Of a DNA stretch of 23,651 nucleotides, positions 6,741 through 14,897 are shown one piece after another (positions within the stretch are counted from its first letter, which is position 1; each line of letters starts with the position of its first letter). The stretch covers positions 1-23,651 of the forward strand of contig SLPX01000222.1 of the NCBI GenBank assembly GCA_007131745.1, read 5' to 3'. The position numbers and the translations under genes were made by a program. The DNA comes from Myxococcales bacterium. GTDB lineage: Bacteria; Myxococcota; Polyangia; HGW-17; SLPX01. Below the pieces are notes generated by a model. The model saw only the letters and a program-made list of their open reading frames with translations. It searched no databases and had not been told where the DNA came from.

Positions 6741-8639
6741 ATGCGTTTTTGCAGCCTGCGGTCGTTGATTGCTTGTTTTTTGCTTTATGGTTTTTTTTCA
6801 GGTTGTGCACAAGAAATTGTCGAAGAGAAAACGTTTCTCAGTGATGTTGAATTTCAGACACCGCATGGATTGTCTTTGGATTCATCCGGGGCGGGCATGG
6901 AGCATCCTGTTTTTCTTTTCAAGGAAAAAGTCGAGCTGTCACGAAGTGTCGACCTTTCACCTACATTGTATGCTATGGGGTTGGAGAGCGTGACCGGCAA
7001 CTTCCGGCTCGAGGACGAGGCTGGATTTGACTTTTCCTCGGATTTTGTGGAAACACGGGCGCCGATTTCTGATGTGGCGGCGATTGCGTCATCATATGAA
7101 ATCGGATTCAGGCCGATTATCAACGGTCAACTTGATACAAGCCAGGAGAGAATGGGGGTGGTGGCGCTTTACAACACCCAGGGTGCGATGTGTTCGGGAA
7201 CGCTGGTTTCTTCGAGAGAGGTCTTGACTGCGGCTCATTGCGTGCACGGTTTTTCCACGCATACTCTCAATGTAATCTTCGGGACCGATATCCAAAGTCA
7301 TCAATCGACCTGGGTCAGTGTTTCTGATGTCAAGATACACCCAAATTATTCCGGCGGGAGTCATTACCAGGCGCCGGTTTATGATATTGCCATGGTCAGG
7401 TTGAGTCAGGCCGCGCCGGCCGGCATAAGTCCTATCCCCTATCTTCCGGCGGCATATGCCTTGACATCATCAGATGTCGGCAAACCCTTGACTTTCGTCG
7501 GATTCGGAACAACCGGAAGCGGACAGAATACCCGCAAGTATTATTTTGTGGGTGCATTGGGCGCGGTATGCGACGGGCCTTCCCAGTGTTCTTACGGAGG
7601 AGCCGTGGTGGCGCCCTATTGCATAGCCTACAGCAACCAGGCAGGCGGACCATGCAGCGGTGACAGCGGCGGGCCGGCTCTTTTCAATTACAACGGCGTA
7701 GACTATGTCGCGGGTGTAACCTCGTACGGCGACCAATATTGCGAGTACTACGGTGTGAGCACCAAGGTGGATAAGTTTCAGTTTTTCATAGAAGAATTCA
7801 TCGGCAATACGGTGCCCGAGATTTGCCATAACGGCATTGACGACAACGGAAACGGTCTGACGGACTGCCAGGATCCGGAATGCGCGTCGTCGCCTTTTTG
7901 CAGCGGTCCCGAAGCTTGTCAAGAGTCTGTTCCGCTTGCATGCGGAGATGTCTCGGTCGGCAGCACCTCGGGCGGATCCCAGAGGTTTACTCGGTACGGC
8001 TGTTCAGCGGATAAGTATCTCGGATCTGAAGTTGCGTACAAGATCAACGCGCCTGTCGGCACCAGGGTTACTGTGACCTTGACGCCCACCACTGGTCTCG
8101 ACATGGATCTTTTTGCACTGCCGGCAAGCGGCGACAGTTGCGACACGAACCGGTGCTTGGGAGTAAGCGCAAAACCGGGCGGAACACAGGATTCGTTTGT
8201 TTTAACGATCGACCAGGACACCTACATCGTGGTCGACTCCAAAGAGGAGACAAGCGGTGGCTACCAGCTGAGCTTGAAATGCGGCGATGACAACGTGGAG
8301 ATTTGCGATAATGGAATCGACGACACCGGAAACGGGCTTACCGATTGCGAAGACCCCGAATGCGCTGACTTCTGGGCTTGCCAACCGGCCGATTACGAGA
8401 TCTGCAACAACGGCATAGATGACACGCATAACGGACTTACCGATTGTGAAGACCCCGATTGTGCCCAATCCGTTCATTGTGTCGGAAAAGGCGGAGGAAC
8501 AGAAGGAGGTTGTGATTGCCGTGTCGCCTCCGTGCCGAGGAGGGATCGTTTCGGAGGTGTCGGGATTATCTTTCTGCTGGGACTTTTCGGGCTGATTCGG
8601 ATACGGCGGAAAAGGATTCGTCGTCGTCGTCGAAACTAA
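6741..8639 (+). CDS. Secreted trypsin-fold serine protease with lipobox, PPC-like domain, Cys/Asp repeats and MYXO-CTERM-like tail
   Basis: 632 residues from ATG at 6741, supported by GGAGG six nt upstream; an earlier ATG at 6726 lies ahead of that site. Residues 1-22 form a signal peptide ending in FFSGC (lipid site Cys22; Phe at -3 is not ideal). About 100 uncharacterised residues follow, possibly a propeptide, then an S1 domain: IINGQ start (about 126), TAAHC (His166), DIAM (Asp215) and GDSGG (Ser309). The S1-pocket position six residues before Ser309 is Gly, so cleavage after Lys/Arg is not predicted. Residues about 400-513 look like a PPC-type beta domain. Three 28-residue ICxNGIDDxxNGLTDC repeats flank it. 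The end has CDC (591-593), a membrane segment (605-619) and an Arg-rich tail, matching MYXO-CTERM sorting signals. It stands alone, convergent with ackA. Confidence 0.88.
   Translation: MRFCSLRSLIACFLLYGFFSGCAQEIVEEKTFLSDVEFQTPHGLSLDSSGAGMEHPVFLFKEKVELSRSVDLSPTLYAMGLESVTGNFRLEDEAGFDFSSDFVETRAPISDVAAIASSYEIGFRPIINGQLDTSQERMGVVALYNTQGAMCSGTLVSSREVLTAAHCVHGFSTHTLNVIFGTDIQSHQSTWVSVSDVKIHPNYSGGSHYQAPVYDIAMVRLSQAAPAGISPIPYLPAAYALTSSDVGKPLTFVGFGTTGSGQNTRKYYFVGALGAVCDGPSQCSYGGAVVAPYCIAYSNQAGGPCSGDSGGPALFNYNGVDYVAGVTSYGDQYCEYYGVSTKVDKFQFFIEEFIGNTVPEICHNGIDDNGNGLTDCQDPECASSPFCSGPEACQESVPLACGDVSVGSTSGGSQRFTRYGCSADKYLGSEVAYKINAPVGTRVTVTLTPTTGLDMDLFALPASGDSCDTNRCLGVSAKPGGTQDSFVLTIDQDTYIVVDSKEETSGGYQLSLKCGDDNVEICDNGIDDTGNGLTDCEDPECADFWACQPADYEICNNGIDDTHNGLTDCEDPDCAQSVHCVGKGGGTEGGCDCRVASVPRRDRFGGVGIIFLLGLFGLIRIRRKRIRRRRRN
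7818..8480 (+). repeat. Three 84-nt coding repeats (Cys-framed, EF-hand-like loops)
   Basis: Copies lie at 7818-7901, 8298-8381 and 8397-8480. Each encodes 28 residues of the pattern EICxNGIDDxxNGLTDCxDPxC ending in Cys. The first copy is separated from the other two by the PPC-like domain; the last two are nearly adjacent. Each holds D-x-(N/T)-x-N-G-x-x-D-x-x-D, the spacing of an EF-hand or dockerin-type calcium loop, between conserved cysteines. Confidence 0.85.
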
Positions 8640-8681
8640 AAAATCGCTTGATCATTTACTGTTCGCGGGAGTGGAGCAGTC

Positions 8682-9881
8682 TTACTTCGCCAGCAAACCG
8701 GCTTCGCGCGCTATCATTACCTCTTCGTCGGTGGGTATGACAAAGATCTTAACAGCGGAATCTGAACCGGAGATCACCCCTTCATTTCCGCGAGTTGCTT
8801 CGTTAATGGTTTTGTCCAACCTTGCGCCCATTATTTCAAGACCCTTGCAAATCCGACCTCGGACCGTTGGGCTGTTTTCGCCGATACCGGCGGTGAAGAC
8901 GATTGCGTCCAAACGTCCTTCCATATGGGTGGCGTAAGCGCCTATGTATTTTTTCGTGCATGCAGCGAACACTTCAAGAGCGAGGATTGCTCTTTGATTT
9001 CCCTTTGCAGCGGCGGCTTCGATGTCTCTCATGTCATGTGTCAGGCCGCTCAGGCCCTTGAGTCCCGATTTTTTGTACAGAAGATCTTTTATTTCGCTTG
9101 ATTCCATTTTCAACGAGTCCATCAGGTGAAGAACGACAGCGGGGTCTATGTCTCCGGACCTTGTCCCCATAGGTATGCCGCAAACTGTTCCAAGCCCCAT
9201 GGATGTGTCAACGGATTTGCCGTTCTTCACGGCAGTCAGTGAACATCCATTTCCAAGATGGCAGGTGATGCAGTTCAGGTCTGAGAGTGGTTTTTGGAGC
9301 AGGGCGGCGGCCCTTGTTGCTACGAACCGATGTGATGTGCCGTGGAAACCGTATCTCCTGATGGAATGGGTTTCGTACATGGCGTAATCCAGTGCATATA
9401 TGTAGGAGGATTCGGGCATTGAAGCATGAAACGCAGTGTCGAATACTCCAACATGTGGAACATCCGGTAAAACACGGCGTACGGCCTTGACTCCCATGAG
9501 GTTGGCCGGGTTGTGCAGGGGCGCCATGTAGGATGCTTGTTCAATAATTCTTTCCACTTCAGGGGTGAGTAACCTGGATGATTTGACGGATTCTCCGCCG
9601 TGCACGATGCGGTGCCCTACAGCGCGGATGTCCGCTGGATTGTGCACAACCCCGTCTTCCGGATCAGTGATTGCATCCAAGGCTGCGGATACCGCTTCGC
9701 TATGGTCTTTCACCGGAAGAATTTTTTTTGTCGGGTTTCTTGCGGCCGCTTCATAGTTGAATATGGCGTCTTCCATGCCGATGCGTTCCACTAGTCCCTT
9801 GCAGAGAAAAGAGTCGTCATTCGTTTCCCTGACTGCGAATTTGAGTGATGAGCTTCCACTGTTGATGACAAGAACAATCAT
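8682..9881 (-). CDS. ackA: Acetate kinase
   Basis: 399 residues, the normal family length, from ATG at 9881 with GGAG about ten nt upstream. The enzyme interconverts acetate plus ATP with acetyl phosphate plus ADP in the cytoplasm. Signatures are VINSGSSSLKF (residues 5-15), GHRIVHGGE, FDTAFH, RRYGFHGTSH, CHLGNGCSL, DTSMGLGT with GTRSGDIDP, and FTAGIGENSP, in the expected order for the ASKHA fold. All the usual substrate-binding and catalytic Asn, Arg, His, Asp and Glu positions appear present. It follows ptsI by 69 nt on the same strand and is the last gene of the PTS cluster. No phosphotransacetylase gene is in the window. Acetyl phosphate or acetate flux may be coordinated with the phosphotransfer chain, but that is inferred from order only. 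Confidence 0.97.
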   Translation of the reverse strand: MIVLVINSGSSSLKFAVRETNDDSFLCKGLVERIGMEDAIFNYEAAARNPTKKILPVKDHSEAVSAALDAITDPEDGVVHNPADIRAVGHRIVHGGESVKSSRLLTPEVERIIEQASYMAPLHNPANLMGVKAVRRVLPDVPHVGVFDTAFHASMPESSYIYALDYAMYETHSIRRYGFHGTSHRFVATRAAALLQKPLSDLNCITCHLGNGCSLTAVKNGKSVDTSMGLGTVCGIPMGTRSGDIDPAVVLHLMDSLKMESSEIKDLLYKKSGLKGLSGLTHDMRDIEAAAAKGNQRAILALEVFAACTKKYIGAYATHMEGRLDAIVFTAGIGENSPTVRGRICKGLEIMGARLDKTINEATRGNEGVISGSDSAVKIFVIPTDEEVMIAREAGLLAK

Positions 9882-9950
9882 GATGAATCAACTCCGTTTG
9901 AATGGGTTCGATGATGGAGGCATTTGTGGATTTCGATTATTGAAATAGCT

Positions 9951-11765
9951 TTATGTCAGTCCGGAGGGGGGCAGCCGCCATGAAAAAAGATCACGATGTT
10001 TTGTTTCCATAATTATTTCTTTGTAATTCACACACATGAATTGCATGACCGTGTCTTCAATTTCTTCCACGGTTTCCATTTGCAGCAAACTCTCGACAAG
10101 TGACACGGCTTTTTCGTATGACGTGCGGCGGATCACTTTTTTGACGAGAGGTATGGACACGCAAGGCATGCTCAGCGAGTCCAGTCCAAGCCCCACCAGG
10201 ACGACGCTCAGCATGGGTTCGCCTGCCATTGCACCGCAAATGGAGACTTTAATCCCGTTTTCATGTCCATTGTCTACAATCCGCTTGAGCAGTTTCAAAA
10301 TGGCGGGATGGAGCGGATGGTAGAGATACGCCACCTGCTCGTTCACCCGGTCGATAGCGAGGGTGTATTGGATCAGATCATTGGAACCCACCGAAAAAAA
10401 ATCGCATTCCAGCGCCAGGAGGTCGGACAGAACCGCTGCTGAAGGCATTTCGACCATCGTTCCTATGATTAATTCCCTGGGAATAGGTTCTCCTGCTTCA
10501 CTCAGTTCGTCTCGGACATCAAACAAAACCTGTTTGGCAGCTCTCAATTCGGACAAATCCGATATCATGGGGAACATCACTTGCAATCGTTCTCCGTCGA
10601 CGCTTCTCAGAAGCGCTCTTAGATGTGTCCTGAAGGCATCGGGTTCTTTCAATGCCAGCCTGGTGCTTCTCAGCCCTAATGCCGGATTTGTTTCCTGCTT
10701 TCTCTTAAAGAAAGCAGCGGCCTTGTCTCCGCCCAGGTCGAAGGTTCGAAATGTCACCGGGTTGTTTCCGATCAATCTGAGCACTTTTCTGAAAGAAGAG
10801 AGCAATTCTTCTTCCGATGGAAGGGTGTCTCGGCTCAGGTATAGGTATTCCGTTCTGTACAGGCCCACGCCTTCCGCTCCGTGATCCAGGACGGAAGGAA
10901 TCTCTTCCGGCAATTCGATGTTTGCGTGCAACTCAATTCTGACGCCGTCGGTTGTTTCCGCCGGCAGGTTTTTGTCCTGGAGTAATTCCTGTTCGGCCGC
11001 AGCGAGCTTTCTTGCCTTGTCTCTGTATTCATTGATGATTTCGAGTTCAGGCTCCACGATGGCCAGTCCGTTTTTTCCGTCGATTATCAGAAGATCACCG
11101 GAAGAAACATGGTCTGTAATATCGGATGCGCCTACAATGGCAGGTATTTCAAATGCTCTTGCTACCAGCGCTGTGTGCGATGTTACGCCGCCCGTTTCGG
11201 TTACCAATCCGCTTACCGCTGCTTTGTGCAACTGAACTGCGTCCGCGGGGCTCAAAAAGCGCGCCACTGCAATTGCATCAGCCGGAGGCGATACCATCAA
11301 ATCGCCTTCCCCGATGAGATTTCGCAGAACCCGTTCGCCTACAAATTCGACATCAGACCGTCTTTCTTTGAAATACGGATCGTCGACATGATCGAAAACC
11401 TCGGTTACGTGTTCAATAGTCTTTGACAGCGCCCATTCAGCATTGATTTCATCATCCTGGATTCTTCTCAGTGTTCCCTGGACCAAAAGATCGTCACTGA
11501 GCATGAGTTGATGAGCGGCCAGGATGTCACCCGGTTCTTCTATGGCATCGGGAACTTTCTCGCGCAGGGTTTCGAGTTGCTTGTGAGATTCTTCCAGAGC
11601 CAGCTTGAAACGTTCCACTTCGGCAAAAACTTGTGACGGGTCTATTTTCCGCTTTGGAATAGAAACACTCCGGCGCTTTACGATGTACGCCCTGCCGATG
11701 GCTATGCCCCTTGAAACGCCAACCCCGGTGAAGGTCTGAGTACGTTTGTTTTTACCCGCCTCCAT
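9951..11765 (-). CDS. ptsI: PTS Enzyme I (phosphoenolpyruvate-protein phosphotransferase)
   Basis: 604 residues. Enzyme I autophosphorylates from phosphoenolpyruvate and passes the phosphate to HPr. The N-terminal HPr-binding and swivelling domain carries the active histidine in GGVTSHTAL (His197). The PEP-binding barrel shows GLYRTEYLYL, TFRTFDLGGDK, VMFPMIS, EMPSA, DFFSVGSNDLIQYTLA and SICGAMAGEP (Cys510). There is no N-terminal GAF domain, so this is PtsI-like rather than PtsP-like in architecture. The C-terminus runs about 25 residues past the usual end. ATG at 11765 lies inside the 3' end of ptsH (14-nt overlap), implying translational coupling. With no sugar permease nearby, its likely outlet is HPr and the EIIA-Ntr protein of this cluster. 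Confidence 0.96.
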   Translation of the reverse strand: MEAGKNKRTQTFTGVGVSRGIAIGRAYIVKRRSVSIPKRKIDPSQVFAEVERFKLALEESHKQLETLREKVPDAIEEPGDILAAHQLMLSDDLLVQGTLRRIQDDEINAEWALSKTIEHVTEVFDHVDDPYFKERRSDVEFVGERVLRNLIGEGDLMVSPPADAIAVARFLSPADAVQLHKAAVSGLVTETGGVTSHTALVARAFEIPAIVGASDITDHVSSGDLLIIDGKNGLAIVEPELEIINEYRDKARKLAAAEQELLQDKNLPAETTDGVRIELHANIELPEEIPSVLDHGAEGVGLYRTEYLYLSRDTLPSEEELLSSFRKVLRLIGNNPVTFRTFDLGGDKAAAFFKRKQETNPALGLRSTRLALKEPDAFRTHLRALLRSVDGERLQVMFPMISDLSELRAAKQVLFDVRDELSEAGEPIPRELIIGTMVEMPSAAVLSDLLALECDFFSVGSNDLIQYTLAIDRVNEQVAYLYHPLHPAILKLLKRIVDNGHENGIKVSICGAMAGEPMLSVVLVGLGLDSLSMPCVSIPLVKKVIRRTSYEKAVSLVESLLQMETVEEIEDTVMQFMCVNYKEIIMETKHRDLFSWRLPPSGLT

Positions 11766-12066
11766 CCACGAACCCTTTCTCTATGAAATTAGCAATGGTT
11801 TCAACTGCTTCCGCAGCATCTTTGCCGGTGGCTGTTATCTCGATCACGCTGCCTCCCGCTGCGCCCAATGTAAGAATCTCCATTATACTTTTTGCATTCG
11901 CAGCGCGACCTTCCTTGTTTACGGATATTTCGGATTCGAATCCTCCTGCCATTTTCGCCAAAAGACTTGCAGGTCTGATATGCAATCCCGTTTCGTCACC
12001 CAGGATCACCTTTTTGGAGATGTTTTCGTCTTTGCTTTGGGGCTTTTTCTTTTTGAAGCGGCTCAT
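11752..12066 (-). CDS. ptsH: HPr phosphocarrier with a basic N-terminal extension
   Basis: 104 residues, against about 85-90 for ordinary HPr. The core shows GLHIRPAS with the phosphoacceptor His29 (His15 in E. coli) and NAKSIMEIL with Ser60, equivalent to the regulatory Ser46 that HPr kinase modifies in other bacteria. The first 17 residues (MSRFKKKKPQSK and on) are extra, highly basic and probably disordered; the next methionine comes too late to be an alternative start, so the extension appears genuine unless a non-ATG start near residue 17 is used. The Shine-Dalgarno is poor, and the start lies only 16 nt after the rapZ stop, suggesting coupling. HPr carries phosphate from Enzyme I to EIIA. 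No HPr kinase gene is visible. Confidence 0.94.
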   Translation of the reverse strand: MSRFKKKKPQSKDENISKKVILGDETGLHIRPASLLAKMAGGFESEISVNKEGRAANAKSIMEILTLGAAGGSVIEITATGKDAAEAVETIANFIEKGFVDGGG

Positions 12067-12082
12067 GTGTCGTCGATGATTC

Positions 12083-12964
12083 TCAAGATTTCGTTTCGTA
12101 TGATTTTCCCAATGACTGTTTCTTTTTGCTCACGCCGATGTCGCGGTGCCTGACTGATGCCTTGATGCCTTTTGACGAAAGGCGTGTTCGGAGACATTCG
12201 GTCACAGCTACAGATCGATGTCGTCCTCCCGTGCAGCCGGTGGCAACGGTCAAGCAGGTCTTTCCTTCTCTGGAATACAGCGGCAACATGAATTCCAGAA
12301 GGTCTTCTATGCGTTGCAGGAAGCCTTCGGCTTCTTCCGAACCAAGCACATATTTTGCCACCCTGGTGTCGGTGCCCGGCAGATCTGTGAGTTTCCTATC
12401 AAAATATGGGTTGGGTAGGAACCTGACGTCAAATACCGTGTTTGCTTCCAACGGCACTCCATACTTGAAGCCGAAGCTTATCAAAACCAGTGACATTCCA
12501 CTTTCGCCGTATCGTTCCCATATCAATCGTTTCAAATCGTGAGGGTTCAAAGAGCCGGTGTCTATGATCTCACGACTTTCCTCTTTCAGCCCTGCAAGAA
12601 GCGCTTTTTCGGCCTTGATACCGGATATGACATCGTTTCTGTCAAGTGGATGGCGTCGCCTTGTTTCGGAAAACCTTCGTACCAGCACTTCCTGAGGTGC
12701 TTCGAGAAAGACTACTTCAACTTCGTGTCCTGCGCTCCGCAGGGATTCAAAATGAACTTCATATTCTTGGATAAATTCCCCGGAACGAGCGTCGACCACC
12801 AGAGCGGCATGATCGGTTTCCTGTGTTTGGTGGATTAAATCAACGAGTTTAGGGAGCAAGGGCAGGGGAAGATTATCGACCGCGTAATACCCGATGTCTT
12901 CAAGAGCATGAAGAGCGGCGGATTTTCCCGACCCTGATAATCCGGTGACCACGACTATCTTCAT
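12083..12964 (-). CDS. rapZ: RapZ / YvcJ family P-loop nucleotide-binding protein
   Basis: 293 residues, typical length. Residues 8-15 form a Walker A loop (GLSGSGKS), the GYYAVDNLP segment follows at about 25-33, and the C-terminal domain carries FKYGVPLEANTVFDVRFLPN and GCTGGRHRS (243-251). In E. coli RapZ is an RNA-binding adapter that directs RNase E to the sRNA GlmZ and so controls glucosamine-6-phosphate synthase; in other lineages the same family (YvcJ) binds and hydrolyses nucleotides and its RNA role is unproven. Its start overlaps the ptsN stop in an ATGA arrangement, a strong sign of translational coupling. Position between ptsN and ptsH is common for the family and suggests crosstalk with PTS phosphorylation. 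Confidence 0.95.
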   Translation of the reverse strand: MKIVVVTGLSGSGKSAALHALEDIGYYAVDNLPLPLLPKLVDLIHQTQETDHAALVVDARSGEFIQEYEVHFESLRSAGHEVEVVFLEAPQEVLVRRFSETRRRHPLDRNDVISGIKAEKALLAGLKEESREIIDTGSLNPHDLKRLIWERYGESGMSLVLISFGFKYGVPLEANTVFDVRFLPNPYFDRKLTDLPGTDTRVAKYVLGSEEAEGFLQRIEDLLEFMLPLYSREGKTCLTVATGCTGGRHRSVAVTECLRTRLSSKGIKASVRHRDIGVSKKKQSLGKSYETKS

Positions 12965-13464
12965 TCGTAACCTTTCGTATCCATAGTGAATTTTTCTGTC
13001 TCCGGATGATTGGTTTCTCCGGTCTGCATGGTATCGATCACGTCTTGCTTGGTTTCGGCTTCCATGATGGATTGACGCAAGCCGGGATCGGACATTATCA
13101 TGGAGACTTCCGCCAGAGTCGCCAAATGAGATCCGTTGTTTGAAGCGGGTGTCAGCATAACGAAAAATATGTGAGTCAAACTTCCATCTGCGGCTCCGAA
13201 GTCAACGCCGTCTCGGCTGACGGCAAAACAGCAGATCGGCTTTTGAATCCCCGGGCATTTTCCGTGGGGCAATGCCACCCCGGGCCCGAGCGCGGTGCTT
13301 TCAATTGATTCCCTTTCTCGCAGAACGGTTTCGATTTCTATGTCCGTTGTTTCTCCGGCGTTTGTCGCCAGCTTTTGAGATATTTCTGCAAAAAAGGAAA
13401 TCTTGTCTCTTGCCCGGATTTCGTAAAGAGATCCGTATTTCTGAATTATTTGAGCGAGGTCCAT
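12961..13464 (-). CDS. ptsN: PTS EIIA-Ntr-like protein (PtsN)
   Basis: 167 residues of the PTS EIIA type 2 (mannitol/fructose/Ntr) fold. The phosphoacceptor is His67 in GVALPHGKCPG. An earlier ERESIESTALGPG segment and a later LTHIFFVMLTP-type strand match the family. EIIA-Ntr proteins accept phosphate from HPr or NPr and regulate potassium transport, phosphate sensing or carbon and nitrogen responses rather than carry sugar. No EIIB or EIIC domain is attached. The C-terminal 20 residues are polar and look like an extension. The start lies 17 nt after the upstream yihY-like stop and the stop overlaps rapZ by 4 nt, so all three are probably translated from one mRNA. Confidence 0.92.
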   Translation of the reverse strand: MDLAQIIQKYGSLYEIRARDKISFFAEISQKLATNAGETTDIEIETVLRERESIESTALGPGVALPHGKCPGIQKPICCFAVSRDGVDFGAADGSLTHIFFVMLTPASNNGSHLATLAEVSMIMSDPGLRQSIMEAETKQDVIDTMQTGETNHPETEKFTMDTKGYE

Positions 13465-13481
13465 TATGGTTTCACCGGCAA

Positions 13482-14897
13482 TCAGGTGGTTGTTTCTCCT
13501 GATTCAACATCGCTGTTTTTCACTTCGATGTTGTTTTTAACTGCTTCTTCTTCCGCTCCCTCTGGCTTCGTCATGGCTCCCGACGCCAGGATCGAGAAAT
13601 TGATTTTTTCAGCAATTGTATTCTTCTTTTGTTTCAAGCGTTCAAATGCTTCATCAAGGTTTGCCTGGTCCACTGTTTCCGTGTCCGGATCTTCAAAAAG
13701 ATTCAATATTTTGTGCAAGGATATATCGTCAAGGGGAAGGTTCGGCATATAGCCGCTGGTATCCCCTGAAACTTCCACCAACAGTTCAGCCTCGCGCATA
13801 CGTCTCAGGATTTCCTGCATCGCTTCTTCGGGCACGTTCAAACTAGTCGCCAATGCCCTTGCCTTGAGAGCACCTTCCCCTTTTTTGAATCTGTTTGCTA
13901 TGGATAGCATGACGCGGGCTCCCACATTGCCGTTGACCCAGGCGGTCCATCTCGAATCCCGGTCATCCCAAGCGCTTTTTCCGTGCCTCATTCTGACCAG
14001 CGACTTGTTTTGGAAAATATAGCCGGTTTCCACACCTATAAGGACGGCTGTCCAGGATGTCACAATCCAGACGAGCAGGGTTGGAATCAAGGCGAGCCTT
14101 CCATATATCGTGCTGTAATTTGTGAACGCAACCTTTGCGAAATAAATCGAAAAGCCATATTTTGCTATTTCGAATACGAGGGCCGAAACGAATCCGGCTA
14201 TGATCGCTGTTTTCCAGTTTACGTGGGTGTGAGGTAGCAGCCGGTTTGCAAGAGTAAGCAGCGCCCAGATTCCAAGGAATGGAACGAGGATCCAAAGGGG
14301 TGTGAAGCTTTGCAGCAGGCGAGTGCTTTGAACGAGGCTGAGCGCCAGGATGAAAGGACCCAATGTAGCGAGCGCCCAAAAAACGGTGAACTTTTGCAGT
14401 ATAGGTCTTCGCTCACGCGCTCGCCAAATGTCGTTGAACGAGGCTTCCATTGAATGGAACAGCAGATAACTTATGGACAGCGTCAGGGTAACTCCCATTG
14501 GGCCCAGCGCTTTGACCTTTATGTTTCTTGCGAAATCCCGCACGTAGCCCGCTATGTACATGCCTTCCATGGGCATGACATGACGGCTTAAAAAATTCAC
14601 CAGTGCGTCTTCTCCCCGGGTGTGACCGGTTGCTTCCAGCAGGGTGACGCTTACCGCTGTCAGGGGAACCAAAGACAACACGGTTGTAAAGGTCAGAGCA
14701 CCTGCCCGGAGACCACACTGATCAGTTCGCCACTGCCGGTAGAGAAGCATGATAAATTCGGCCAACCGTTTGCCCTCGGCCGCCGGTTTCTTAGCCACCG
14801 TTTTGGCAAGCCGTTTCGTTTTCAAGGTGATTTCTCTTCCTTGTTTTTCCGGTTCGCCATCGGGCCGGCAAGGGATGTTTGTGTTTCCCATGTGCAT
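13482..14897 (-). CDS. YihY/BrkB family inner-membrane protein with C-terminal cytoplasmic winged-helix-like region
   Basis: 471 residues. About six membrane segments can be read (roughly 66-88, 130-150, 170-192, 200-221, 229-253, 266-290). Family marks are CGLRAGALTF before the first segment, the SFNDIW motif (153-158), and YSTIYGRLALIPTLLVWI at 261-278. The family was once annotated as ribonuclease BN, which is no longer held; its real role is unknown, with transport or envelope functions suggested. Residues about 310-400 form a soluble region resembling a winged helix, seen in longer family members, and the tail is acidic. Start is uncertain: ATG at 14897 lacks a clear ribosome site, whereas an in-frame TTG at 14825 follows AAGGAAGAG. 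It heads the ptsN-rapZ-ptsH-ptsI cluster. Confidence 0.87.
   Translation of the reverse strand: MHMGNTNIPCRPDGEPEKQGREITLKTKRLAKTVAKKPAAEGKRLAEFIMLLYRQWRTDQCGLRAGALTFTTVLSLVPLTAVSVTLLEATGHTRGEDALVNFLSRHVMPMEGMYIAGYVRDFARNIKVKALGPMGVTLTLSISYLLFHSMEASFNDIWRARERRPILQKFTVFWALATLGPFILALSLVQSTRLLQSFTPLWILVPFLGIWALLTLANRLLPHTHVNWKTAIIAGFVSALVFEIAKYGFSIYFAKVAFTNYSTIYGRLALIPTLLVWIVTSWTAVLIGVETGYIFQNKSLVRMRHGKSAWDDRDSRWTAWVNGNVGARVMLSIANRFKKGEGALKARALATSLNVPEEAMQEILRRMREAELLVEVSGDTSGYMPNLPLDDISLHKILNLFEDPDTETVDQANLDEAFERLKQKKNTIAEKINFSILASGAMTKPEGAEEEAVKNNIEVKNSDVESGETTT

Noticed and set aside
8640..8681. Bidirectional terminator between the protease and ackA
   Set aside because: The six-A/T run is present near 8640 but only a 3-4 bp AT stem can form.
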